This document shows, one piece after another, positions 1 through 10,500 of a stretch of DNA of 14,100 bases. The number at the start of each line of letters is the position of its first letter. Position 1 is the stretch's first letter. The position numbers and the translations under genes were made by a program. The stretch comes from JBEKZQ01 sp049509675. Its GTDB lineage: Bacteria > Planctomycetota > Planctomycetia > Pirellulales > Thermoguttaceae. The DNA lies in the NCBI GenBank assembly GCA_049509675.1, contig JBEKZQ010000126.1, forward strand, positions 1 through 14,100. Direction: 5' to 3'. Below the pieces are notes generated by a model. It was not told where the DNA came from and made no database searches. It was given only the letters and a program-made list of their open reading frames with translations.

Positions 1-656
1 ATCGCCGCATGACGCTTCATCGACTCCATGTACTCGTCCACGCCGTGGTGGGCTGCCAGCCATTGGCGCTGACTGGCGTGGCAGGCCAACATCTGCGCCT
101 TTCGATCGAGTTGGGCCGAGATGTCGACCCAGGTGCCGGGCCGTATCACCACGCCCTGCGAATCCGTGCCCTCCAGGGGATCGCAATAGTAGAGGAACGG
201 CACGCACGATCCCTCGCGGCGCGGCAGGGTGGAGATATTCGGCGCCCCGTAGGCGAAGCTTGCGGCCCGGGCCAACAGCGAGGCCATTTCATGGTCCATC
301 ATGTAGTCCCGGGCGGCGTGCGTGAAGACCAGCGACGGCGCCACCGCGCGAAACAGGTCCATCGCCTTGCGCAGCGTCGGCTTGTCGTAGACCACGAAGC
401 CGTCGCGCTCGTCGAGGCAGTGGTAGCCGGCCGGGACGAGCGCGGCCGCCCGGCGGGCCTCCTCCGTCCGCCGCGCGGCGATCGCCCGGGGCGTCTCGGT
501 CATCGTGCCGCAGTCGCCCGGCGTGGCCGTGGCGATATGCACCTCCCAGCCGGCCTCGGCCAGGCGAATCAGCGTGCCGGCACAGAGAAACTCTGCGTCG
601 TCCGGATGGGCCATGAAGGCCAGGACGGTTTTGCGATCCAGCGCGTGCGGGCTCAT
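1..656 (-). CDS. PIG-L family (LmbE-like) deacetylase, 3' end cut off by the window edge
   Basis: I read this on the minus strand from ATG at 656-654. It stays open through 218 codons to the left edge, so the C-terminus is missing. Residues 16-22 read AHPDDAE, the zinc-binding signature of the PIG-L/LmbE fold (H17, D20), and THAARDYMMDH at 112-122 matches the later conserved motif whose final His (H122) is the third zinc ligand. Family members remove N-acetyl groups from GlcNAc-containing substrates such as GlcNAc-inositol, bacillithiol or mycothiol precursors, or antibiotics. The substrate here cannot be told. There is no signal peptide, so it is probably cytoplasmic. A GAGGAA Shine-Dalgarno sequence lies about 7-8 bases upstream of the ATG. 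It is divergent from the sigma factor gene and separated from it by 442 bases holding two repeat elements, so the two genes are unlikely to share control. Family certainty is high; substrate is unknown. Confidence 0.9.
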   Translation of the reverse strand, partial: MSPHALDRKTVLAFMAHPDDAEFLCAGTLIRLAEAGWEVHIATATPGDCGTMTETPRAIAARRTEEARRAAALVPAGYHCLDERDGFVVYDKPTLRKAMDLFRAVAPSLVFTHAARDYMMDHEMASLLARAASFAYGAPNISTLPRREGSCVPFLYYCDPLEGTDSQGVVIRPGTWVDISAQLDRKAQMLACHASQRQWLAAHHGVDEYMESMKRHAA

Positions 657-680
657 GTACCGTTCCTCGCAAGGTGGCTA

Positions 681-816
681 GTGGTCTGTCCAACTTGAGT
701 TTGCGGGTGCCACGGTTGGCTTGTCCAACCGTGTTTCCAGCACTGCTGGGCAAGCCGGGCACCGACCGGAGGTTGGTCGTGGCACCCAACCGGCAATGTC
801 GAAATGGACAGACCAC
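681..816. repeat. MITE-like inverted-repeat element, copy 1
   Basis: The ends are perfect inverted repeats, GTGGTCTGTCCA at the left and TGGACAGACCAC at the right. With flanking bases the match extends to 17 bp (676-692 against 805-821). TA lies directly outside each end, fitting a 2-bp target duplication. Inside is a perfect 9-bp hairpin (CACGGTTGG at 711-719 with CCAACCGTG at 725-733). A second copy lies at 13246-13363 in reverse orientation. The copies differ by four substitutions and one replaced block: 757-778 here (22 nt) corresponds to 4 nt in the other copy. That block carries its own bulged hairpin (760-767 with 775-781). No transposase is encoded, so it would be non-autonomous. Confidence 0.8.
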
Positions 817-840
817 TAGCCGGGATTATTCATCAAACCG

Positions 841-951
841 TAGGGTGGGTCAAGCAAACCGTGATTGTGGTGGGACTTCGGTCGCATGGGCCGGCCTGAT
901 TCGTTCACTCCGCACGGTGCATTGTCTGGTCGGTTTGCGAGCCCCACCGGA
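841..951. repeat. Second intergenic inverted-repeat element, imperfect ends
   Basis: A 21-base left end (841-861, beginning TAGGGTGGGTC and ending GCAAACCG) is matched at about 16 of 21 positions by the reverse complement of 931-951. The TAGGGTGGGTCAAGC opening resembles a short repeat I recall from many bacterial genomes, but I cannot check this. There is no coding capacity, and no second copy was seen in the window. It sits 24 bases beyond the 681-816 element, so the intergenic space is mostly repeat-derived. Confidence 0.4.
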
Positions 952-1098
952 AGTCTGCGCGACCTTGGAATAGGCGATTATTTTTCACAGCCCGGGTAAT
1001 TTCCGCCGCGCCTGTTGCGTCTAGTAGTATGACTGCCTACGTTGATTGAAAGGAAAGTCGTAGCCACGGCAGTCAAATTACTTACAGAAGGCCTTCTC
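952..1098 (+). other. Leader region of the sigma factor gene
   Basis: This is the non-repeat part of the gap between the PIG-L gene and the sigma factor gene. It is locally AT-rich at 971-985. A weak promoter-like pair (TTCCGC at 1001-1006 and TAGTAT at 1025-1030, spacer 18) can be drawn, but the -35 is poor and I do not assert it. ATG at 1029 opens a six-codon frame ending at TGA 1047-1049, just ahead of the in-frame TTG/GTG start candidates; it has no convincing ribosome binding site. No terminator or RNA gene was recognised. Confidence 0.3.
1085..1090 (+). promoter_or_regulatory. Shine-Dalgarno that selects the GTG start of the sigma factor
   Basis: AGAAGG lies eight bases ahead of GTG 1099-1101. 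The alternative in-frame TTG at 1042 has no purine-rich site upstream and would add 19 residues unlike a sigma factor N-terminus. This favours GTG 1099. Confidence 0.5.
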
Positions 1099-1587
1099 GT
1101 GTTCGACTGGGACCGCTTTGTCGCCGATCACGGCCCGTCGACCCTGCGGCTCGCGTGCCGGATCCTGGGCCGGGGCGCGGACGCCGAGGATGCGCTCCAA
1201 GAGGCTTTCTTGCAGGTGTACCTTATTGGCCGGAAGGAGGAAGTGGCCAGTTGGGGGGGCCTGCTGCACCGCGCGGTCCTGCACCGGTCGCTGGACCGGC
1301 TGCGGCGGCGGCGGGCCGGCGCACCGTTGGCCGACGAACCGCTCAGCCGTGAAGACGATCCCCACGAGGCCGCGGCCGCCCATGAGTTGGCCGACCGTCT
1401 CCGCCAGGCCGTGGGCCGCTTGCCGCAACAACAGGCGGCCGCTTTTTGTATGCGATACTTTGACGACCAGCCCTACGAGCAGATCGCCGAGAATCTCGGC
1501 GTGGCAGTCGGGGCCGTAGCCTCCGCGCTGCACAAGGCACGGGGGAAACTGAAAACGATGCTCGCCGTCAGCGTGAAAGAGGACTAA
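1099..1587 (+). CDS. ECF-type sigma-70 family RNA polymerase sigma factor
   Basis: The product is 162 aa from GTG 1099, with a two-domain ECF layout. Sigma region 2 spans about residues 7-75, including GRGADAEDALQEAFLQVY at 24-41, the core-binding helix motif, followed by a basic helix rich in Arg (LDRLRRRR). Region 4 covers about 98-155, with LPQQQAAAFCMRYFDDQPY leading into the helix-turn-helix around YEQIAENLGVAVGAVASALHKA. There is no C-terminal extension. ECF factors recruit RNA polymerase core to a small promoter set and are usually held inactive by a partner. The following gene starts two bases after this stop, and its ribosome binding site (AGAGGA, 1578-1583) lies inside this gene, so they are cotranscribed and probably translationally coupled. 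Autoregulation is common in the family but no matching promoter motif was identified. A 181-aa form from TTG 1042 is possible but less likely. Confidence 0.9.
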   Translation: MFDWDRFVADHGPSTLRLACRILGRGADAEDALQEAFLQVYLIGRKEEVASWGGLLHRAVLHRSLDRLRRRRAGAPLADEPLSREDDPHEAAAAHELADRLRQAVGRLPQQQAAAFCMRYFDDQPYEQIAENLGVAVGAVASALHKARGKLKTMLAVSVKED

Positions 1588-1589
1588 CC

Positions 1590-4500
1590 ATGGACAACGA
1601 ACCCCGCCGTGCCGACGATCTGCCGGACGAAGCGGACCTGTCCGGTCCCTTGCGCGACGCGATCGAGCAAATCCGCCGCGAGGAGCCGTCCCAGGCCATG
1701 CTCGCCCGCGTGTTGGAGCGGGCGCGGCAGATCGCGCCTTTACCTTCCGAAAACGTCCTTCCTTCCCCGAGGAGACATCGCATGTTCACGCTGGCAGTTC
1801 GCGCGCTAACGGCCGCCGCCGCGGCCGCGGCCTTGATCGGCGTTTGGCTCTACAATCAGGCAACGACGACGGCGGCCGCCGACCTGGGCACGGTCCTGAG
1901 CCGGACGTCGGCCGTGGCGAGCCTGGAACTCAAGATCACGCAGGACGGCAAGACCGGCGCAGTCTGGGTCCGCGGCCGGAAACTCCGCCGCAATCTGCCC
2001 GACGGCACCTACCAGATCGCCCGCGACGGCAAATCGTGGCTGGTGGACGAGAAGGCGAATCGGGCCAGCGTGCAAGCTGCATCGTATTTCCGCGGCGAGG
2101 CCGGCGGCGTAGACCTGTTGGCCTTGCTCGATCTTCCCTCTGACCGCGTTGGCCAACGGCAGAAGGAATTGTTGGCGACCCGGCCGGCCGAGCATGCGAC
2201 CCGCGATGGCCGCGCGGTGGAAATCTATCGTTGGCAGTCGGCCGGACCGGAAGGCACGCTGCGGATCGACGCCGTGGTCGATGCGAAGACCCAGTTGCTC
2301 CAATCGATCGAGAGCCTGCGGGTGCGCGGGATTCGGACCGAGCCGATCTGCAAGCTGACGGTCCTTGTGCCGGAGAAACCGGTCGACGAAGACCTGTTCA
2401 TCGTGGGCGATACGCTTACCGAAGACGGCCGCATCGGCAAGGTGACCGACGCGCAAGGGCTGGTGGCCATTCGGCCCGTGATGCAGCAGCGCTGGAGCCC
2501 GGTGACGGAGCGGATGCCGATCCGCCCCGGCGACTGGCTCCAGACCGATCCGCACGGGGCCAACGCCGCGTCGGTCCGGCTGGTTCCGCAGACGGAACTG
2601 GTGATCGGGCCGGGCAGCACGGTCGAGCTCTCTTCGCCGCGGCAGTTCCGCATCGCCGAGGGCGAAATCAAGATCAAGGCCGCAAGCAAGTCGCCGATCG
2701 AGCTGGTCGGGCCGGATGGGAAGAAGCTGACAGTGGCCGGTACGTGCATCTACCGGGCCGACCGCGGCAAGCTGGTCAAGCTGGACAAAGACCCCCGCTG
2801 GCTGCTGAGCTATGAAGGCAAGGCGGCCGGCGAATCGCTCGGGTCGCTCCTGGCGAAGATCGACGGCCGCAACGTGCCGCTGACCGTGGGCTATCACAAG
2901 GTCACGGTCGATATCCGCGACCAGATCGCGCGGACCACGATCGAAGAATCGTTCGTCAACCACACCAACGCGCAGTTGGAAGGCACGTTCTTCTTCCCGC
3001 TGCCGCAGGACGCCTCGATTGCCGAATTCGGCATGTGGATCGGCGACGAACTGAATGTGGCCGACGTGGTCGAGAAGGAGCGCGCCCGGGAGATCTACGA
3101 GACGATTCTCCGCGAGCGGCGCGACCCGGGCTTGCTGGAATGGTCGGGCGGCAACATCTTCAAAGCCCGCGTGTTTCCCATCCCCGCCCAAGCGGAGAAG
3201 CGGATCACCATCACCTACACGCAGGTGCTGCCGATGCGCGGCAATAACTACCGCTACCAATATGCGCTGCAAAGCGAATTGCTCAAGCAGCATCCGCTGC
3301 GGCAGCTTGAGATCGACGTGAAGATCAGTTCGGCCGAGCGGCTGCAGGCGGTCAGTTCGCCGACGCACCTGACTCGCAACGCCCTGACCGCGCATTCGGC
3401 CCACGTCGAGTTCAGCGCCAAGGAGTACACGCCCACGCAGGACTTCGAGGCGCTCGTCGAGGTCCAACCGCGGCAGTCGGACGTGGTGCTGGTCCCGCAC
3501 CGCCGCGGCGACGACGGCTATTTCATGGTGCAGGTGACGCCGCCGGGTACGGCAGCGGGCGAGGGGCAATTGCAGCGGGAGGTGTTGCCCGATGGCGAAC
3601 CGATCGAGTTGGTTTTGCTGGCCGATACGTCGGCCTCGATGGACGCCCCCAGCCGGCAGCGGCAGGTCGAGTTGGTGGCCGCCTTGCTGACCGCGCTGGC
3701 GCCCAAGGACAAGTTCAACCTGGCCACCTGCGACGTCGATTGCCAATGGGTTTTCGCCCGTTCGACAGCGGCGGAAGCGAAGAACGTGGAAATGGCCCGG
3801 CAGAAGCTCGCCGCGCGACGATCGCTGGGCTGGACCGATCTGGACAAGGCCGTCGAGGGAGCCCTGGCCCAATGCGGGCCGAAGACGCAAGTCGTCTATA
3901 TCGGCGACGGCATCGTGACTACCGGCGACGCCGACCCGGTGGCGTTCACGAAACGGCTGCGGCGGATGGTCGAGGAACGTACTCATCACGCTCCGCGTGA
4001 TGTCGGCGGGCCGCGTGGCAGCGCCGCCTCCGGGGTTCCTCACGCGGAGCGTGAGGAGTGCGGCACGTTCCACTCCGTGGCCGTCAGCAGCAGCTTTGAG
4101 CCGGGCGTGCTCAAGGCCATTGCGGCGATCGGCGGCGGGTCGTTCCGCCAGGTGAGCGGGTCGCAAGGCCCAGCCGCCGTGGCCCTGGAGTTGCTCGGCG
4201 AGATCACTCAGCCGGCCATCCGCGACATGAAAATCGAGTTCCGCGGCCTGCGCACGGCCCGGGTCTATCCCGACCCGCTGCCGAACCTGCCGCTGGGAAT
4301 GCAGCAAATCATCCTTGGCCGCTATGCGCCGCAAGGCAAGGACCAGACGGGCGAGGTGCTTGTCAGCGGCACGCAGGGCGGCAAGCCGGTGAAGTTCTCG
4401 GCCAAGGTTTCGCTCAAGGACGCCGAGGAGGGCAATTCGTTCATCCCGCGGCTTTGGGCCCGCATGCACCTGGATACCTTGCTCGAGCAAGGCGGCTCGC

Positions 4501-7500
4501 AGGCCGTCAAGGACGAAATCATCGCCCTGTCGGAAGAGTACCACATTATCACGCCCTACACGTCGCTGCTGGTCCTGGAAACGGATGCCGACCGCGAGCG
4601 GTTCGGCGTGAAGCGCCGCTTCCAGATGCGCGACGGCGAAAAGTTCTTCGCCGAAGGCCGCGAGAACGCCAATTGGGAACTGATCCAGCAGCAGATGAAG
4701 CGTGCCGGCACGTGGCGGCTGGGGCTGCGCCGGGAAGTGCTGCGGCAGTTCAGCCGGCTGGGACGCGATGTCCCGGTGCTCCAGGCCGTGCCGGGCTACG
4801 GTTGGGCGTACGGCAGAATGGCAGGCGGCGCGGGCTACGGCGGAGGCGGGTCGATCAGCCACGCAAGCACGTTGTACAAGGCCAATGCCTATAGCGGCGG
4901 CACGCTTTTCCTTGGCGGAGCTGACATATCGGCCGCTTGGAGCGAAAACGACCCGGGCCGCAAACAGGAGGCCCGCCTTGAGGGACTGGAGCGCGGGGCC
5001 CCGTTCAGCGCCCCCGCCGATGGGGTTACCGATCTTTTGATGAATTCGGTTGAAGCGGCCAGCCCGGTGGAAACCCCGGCGGTTGTGCCCCTTGCGACCC
5101 TAGCGGCTGTCAGCATGGAGAGAACGAAGAGCCTGAGCGAGGAAGAGGATCTCCAGGAGAACGACAAAGCGCTTGAGAGCAAGGGCGAGCTCGCCGCTGG
5201 AGTGGACATGGACGTAAAGTCCGCCTCCCTGGGGATCGCGCCGTTGCGGGAACTGCTGGCTGGGGATCAACTCTCTTTCGATTCAACCGCGGACCTTGGC
5301 GACTTCCGCTACGCGCGCAGATCCCTCGGCGAGTTGGGACTCATCACCGGAAAGCCGGTGTACGAGTACAGCTATCGCCGGGGCGGGTGGGGAGTTGATA
5401 ATTCCGCCTGGCTCAACAACGTGTTTGGTCCGCCGCTGCCGCCCCCGCCCGTGAAGCCGCAAGAGCCCAAGCAGCCTTGGCCGGCCGAGGGGCGGAAAGT
5501 CGCCCGCAGCCTGCTGCGGACCGAACAATTGACGGGCGTCCAAGACGGCCTGCACATCGAGATTCAGACCGAATCGTTCGACGCCCGCTGGGACACCCTC
5601 ACCGGCCGCTCGCAGACCAGGGCCATCGTCGCTCCGCAAGGCTGGTTGACCGTTTCCACGGGCGATGCCTCGCAGACTTCGCTGGCCTGGGCCGACGCCC
5701 AGCAGCGCGGAAGCCTGGCCGGGGCGATGCTCCTGGGGCGCGAGCGTGCGTCCAAGCCGGCCGATCTTCGCCAACCGCCGCTGGATCTGGGCGCCGGCAC
5801 CACGTCGCCGCTGGACCTGGCCTACCCCGGCTACTCGGTCGAATTGAAGCCCGAGGGCGAGAACCGGGCCCTGCTGATACTGAAGCATCCCAGTTCGCCG
5901 CGCAATGAGATCCGCATCCTGGTCGATACCGTGCGGCACGTGATCGTGAAGATCGAGAACATCGCACTCCCCTCTCCCTCCGGGAGAGGGGCAGGGGGTG
6001 AGGGCAAGGTCAACTCGACGACGATTTTCGGCGATTTCGTCGAGGTCGCCGGCGCCTGGTATGCCGGCCGCATCGAGAACATTGGCCCTGACGGCCACCG
6101 CAATTCGACCACGACGCAGAAGTTCACCACGTTGGGCGCCGGTCAGTTCGATCGGCAATGGAAGCAGGATCTGGCGATTCGCCAGCAGTCTCAGTTGCTC
6201 CGCGAACCGCTGCCCCGACTGGTCGATGCCAAGAAAGCGTTGGCCGCGGGCAAAGCGACGTTCGAGGACCAGATGGTGATGCTGCTGCATTTCCAGGCCA
6301 CGCAGCAATGGGACCGCGTGTTGGGACACCTGGCGGAAGCCGAAAAGCTTTCGGGCAAGCCCGGCATGCGCTGGGTGCGCTTGTCGGTGTTGCCCATGGC
6401 GCGCAAGGGCGAAGAGGCGAAGATGCGGTATCTTGCGGAGGCCGAGTCGCTGGCGAAGCGGGTAATGCCGCGCGCGGTTGCCGACAAGCTTTTCCTGGCC
6501 GATTACCTGGTCAACAATTCCAACAGCATTCTGGAAGCCAACGAGCAACTGCGGCTGCTGGAGGCGGTGCGGCCGGTCTACGAGCGTCAGCCGGCCCACG
6601 TTCTGGCCATGAAGCGCTGGAACCAGTCGCGGTGCAATCTCCTGGAGCGGACCGGCCAAAGCCGGGAAGTGCTCGCACTGCGCAAACAGCTTGCCGCCGA
6701 CTATCCGCACGACTATGGCCTCCAGCAGCAATACGCCCGAGCCCTGGCCAACGTGGGCGAGTTCCCGGCGGCCTATGCCTGGCTCGATCGCGTGCTCGTG
6801 CCGGAATCGAAGTGGCTGCCTTATGAAGAGGAGTATTTGGTCACGACCCATGCCGAATTGCTCGGGCAGCAGGGCCGCTACGACGACCTGGTCGAATATC
6901 TCGCCGCCTGGGTCAAACGCAATCCCCCGGCGCGGAACATCTACGCCCACTACCTGGGCGCCCTGGTGTGGAGCGATCACCTGCCGCAGGCCGACGACCT
7001 CGTGGCCCAGTGGATTCGCGATGCCCAACAGATTGTCGAGGCCGGCGCTGACAAGCCGCCGGCCGACGCGCTACCGGGGGACGTCGACGCCCGGTTGCGG
7101 GCGGCCGTAGCCCTGGCGCTGGGCCAGGGCCAAAACCTGTATACCAACCGCATCGAGCCGAAGTGGTTCAAGCCGTTGGCCGATGCGGCGATCTGCTTCG
7201 CGCGTCATCCCTCGGCCGGTTCGGTGGCCGACCAGATCATGGGCCAGTACAGCTTCCAACAATCGGATGAGTGCCGCCGCGTGCGCAAGGCAGCCCTGCG
7301 CATGCTATTGGACACTTCGAAGGGGGACAGTCCCGTTTTCGTCGCGACCAAGCGAAGCTTGGGGCCCGAACTGGGACAGTCCCCTGAGCTGCCGGTGGAA
7401 CAGTTGCAGCGGCTCTTGAATTGGATCGATCCGATCGCGGAAGAAGAAGCCTGGCAAAAGATCGCGGCCGGCTTGCGCGGCCGCTGGAACGCCGAGCCGG

Positions 7501-10500
7501 ATTGGCAAGTGAAGAACCAGCTTGGGGCCATGCTGGCCCGCGTGCTGCACGAGCACATCGGCGTGGACCCCTGGCTGGCGTTTCTCCGCACGCAACTGAC
7601 CGGCGCGTCGGAAGAGCAACAGGCCGGCTGTGCGCGGCAGCTTTTTGACGCCTTGCTCGGCCAGCCGTGGAAGCAGGCTTACGAGGACGAGGTCTTCGGA
7701 CTGTTGCCGCAAATCGCCGCCGCCGAGCAGGCGTCGCAGCGACGGGCAATCGAGATCGCCGCACTATGCCAGATGACCGATACTCTGGTGCAGGCCCGCT
7801 TCCAGGATCGCATGAAGGCCGTCGCGCATCCCGAAAAGCTCACGCGGACCGAGTTCCGCGCCAAGCAGGAGGAGAACCTCCGCCTGGCCCGGGAAAACTA
7901 TGCCGATCGGTTGCACAAGGAAATGAGCGCCCGGCCGGGCCCGCTCGTGCCATGGATGAACATCGAGCGGCTGTACCTGGACGTGCAGGCGGGCCGCAAC
8001 CTGGACAAGGTTGCGGAAGAATGCTTTGAACTGTTGCCGGCCAAACCGCGCGCATTGGCGGAGCACGAGGCGGATGCCGTGCAGCAACGGCTGGATGATC
8101 TCTTCGAGCGCCGCTGCCTGGTGACCCTGATGAACCTGGCTGCCCGCAAGGGGGCCAAGGCGGGCCTGGCCGAGCGCGTGCTGGCCTATCTGGAGGCCGG
8201 CGACAAGGCCGAGACGGAAGACACTCGCTGGAAGGCCCTGCAATATGAGTTCCTCGTCGCGCTGGATCGACCGAAGGATCTGGCCAAACGGCTTCGGGCG
8301 TGGGTGGCGGCCGACGACGCCGACAACGGCTGGCGGCTGACGCTGGGCTATCTCGAAGCGGAAACGGGCCAGATCCCCGCCGCCATCCCTCTCTTCGAGG
8401 CGGTCCGCGCAAGCGACGAGCTCCGCGGCGCCGACTACCGCACCCTGGCCGATTGGTACATGGCGGTCAATCGCCGCGATGCTTACGATCGGGCCCGCAT
8501 CGACGCCTACAAGGTGGTCGAGGAATACCAGCTCAGCCGCTGGCTGTACGCGAAAGTCCAACCCTGGCTGCGCAGCTACAACGGTCAGCAGCCACCGCCC
8601 CGCGAGTTGGACGTGGAAGTTCTGTTCGCCTTTACGGCGCTGTTCGAAAAGGCCGGCCAGCCGCAGAACTACCTTTATCAGCTCGGCCAATTCTACGCCA
8701 CCACGCGCGACTTCCGCCTGCTGGCCGGGCTGAGCGATGCGGTCCTCGGCCACACGGCCGGCCAAGTCTATCCTTTTCTGCAAAACATGTCGAACGTGCT
8801 CGGGGAGGTCCGCGACGAGGCCACGGCCGACTCGATCATCGAACACATTGTCGCGGTTCGCTCACGCGCCAAGACCGAGGTGGACCGCCGGGCGCTGGAC
8901 CTCCTGGAGATGCTCGTCGAACGCCGCGCCGCTGAACTGCAAAACCAGCCAGGGCCGCACGTCCAACGGGCCCTGACCGCTATGCGGCGTGCGTGGAAGC
9001 ACGAGTGGTCGTCCGGCGAGCCGCGGCTCATGGCCGAACTGCTGACTTCGCTGGGACGCATCTCCCAGCAGCCGTTGGCCGATGAACAGGTGTCCGAGTT
9101 GGAAGCTCTCCACCGCGACGTCGAGCGCGGCGCTGCCGATCGCCTGAAGATCGCCAAGTGTCTGGCGCAGACCTATTGGGCTTATTCTCACTCCGATCGC
9201 GCGATCGATCTGCTGACCGAATCGCTCGATGAATACCAGGCGGCCTGCGGCGGGGTGCTGCCCACGACGGCCAACGACGTTTTGGATACGCTGATCAACT
9301 ACCTGGAGAACCGCACGCAGCACGCCCGCGGCGAAAAGATCCTCCAGGAACAACTCAAGCATCCGGCCAACCAGCAACAGACCTACTGGCTCGTCCAGCG
9401 GCTTTATCAGCTCTACGACAATGCGATTGCCCGCGACGGCGACGTATCGCTGGGCCGGGGCGTCGAGCTTTATCGAACCCTTGAGAAGAAGTTGCACCAG
9501 GAACTCGACACGCCCGATCAGAACTACCGCTATAGCGTGGTCAGTCGGCTGATCGCGATCTACCGGACGGCGCACGGCAAGAAACTGCCCGGCGTGGCCG
9601 GCGACCTGCGGAGCTTCGCCTTTGCGCGCCTGCCCGACGTGCTCAAACGGCAGACGAACAACTACACGTCGATGGTCGCCGAAACGGCCATCGCATTGCA
9701 CGATGTCGCCGGGCCGCGCGACGGCATGGCCTTCCTCATCCAGCGGATCGAAAGCGAGCCGGGCTGGTTCCGACTGAATAACCAGGACGGCTGGGTCCAG
9801 TGCGCCCCTCCGCTTATGTACCATTACTCCTATACGCTTGGTCTATGGCGCAACGAGGTCAAGGACTTGGGCGATCTGGAAAAGCCTTTGCTGAAGATCG
9901 TGCTCAACGAACTCCGCCGCGACCTGCACTTGCGGCAACCGCGGAACCGGGTGCTCTACGCAAAGCACAATGGTTACTTCCAGGGCGATTTTTGGAGCGA
10001 GAAAGAGCCCGACTTCGCCCGCACGGCCGACGAAGTCTGGGCCGCCGACAAACAGTCCGGCGCGGCGTGCCAATACATTGCCGAGTACCTGTACTGGGGT
10101 TTGGATCACTATCCGCGGGCGATCGAGATCCTGCTGGACGCCCATCGGCGCGAGGTGCTGGATGAAGGCGGGCAATCGCGGCTCGTCGAGTTCCTCCGCT
10201 ATCAGAACCGCTTTGCCGAAACCACGGCCATCCTCGAGCCGCTGGTCCAGCGACGGAGAGACAACCTGCAGTATCGCGTGTGGCTTATGAACGCCTACTT
10301 CAAGACGGGCAAACCCCAGCAGTTGGCAACGCTGCTGAAGGAGACGCACGATTACTTCCATCAGGACAATCGTTGGAACGAAAACGCCATGGCCATGTTG
10401 GGCCGCAGTTGCCTGGAGAACGCTGTCTATCAGGCAGCGGTTGATTATCTGCAAGAAGCCATTGCACTCCATCAGCGCACGGCCCCGCGGCGCGGAATCG

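Noticed and set aside
289..816. Minus-strand frame starting inside the repeat and running over the PIG-L gene
   Set aside because: Its start and first residues (MVCPFRH) come from the terminal repeat; the same peptide start appears at 13246. The PIG-L frame on the same strand has the true catalytic motifs.
681..816. CRISPR array or attachment site
   Set aside because: There are only internal hairpins and terminal inverted repeats, with no regularly spaced direct repeats, cas genes or integrase.
1806..4862. A 1018-codon open frame on the minus strand
   Set aside because: It lies antisense to the VIT/vWA part of the giant gene. Its product is low-complexity, rich in R, H, Q, L and D, with no recognisable motif, as expected for an antisense shadow in GC-rich DNA.
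4791..5420. Possible frameshift or horizontally acquired block in the giant gene
   Set aside because: Codon use relaxes and the sequence becomes Gly-rich then acidic, but the frame is continuous and resumes cleanly. A disordered linker explains it.
5283..7028. A 581-codon minus-strand frame
   Set aside because: Antisense to the linker and second LolA-like segment, with no motifs or plausible start context. The plus-strand frame explains the region.
7764..8846. A 360-codon minus-strand frame
   Set aside because: Antisense shadow of the helical-repeat region, with no domain or ribosome binding site supporting it.
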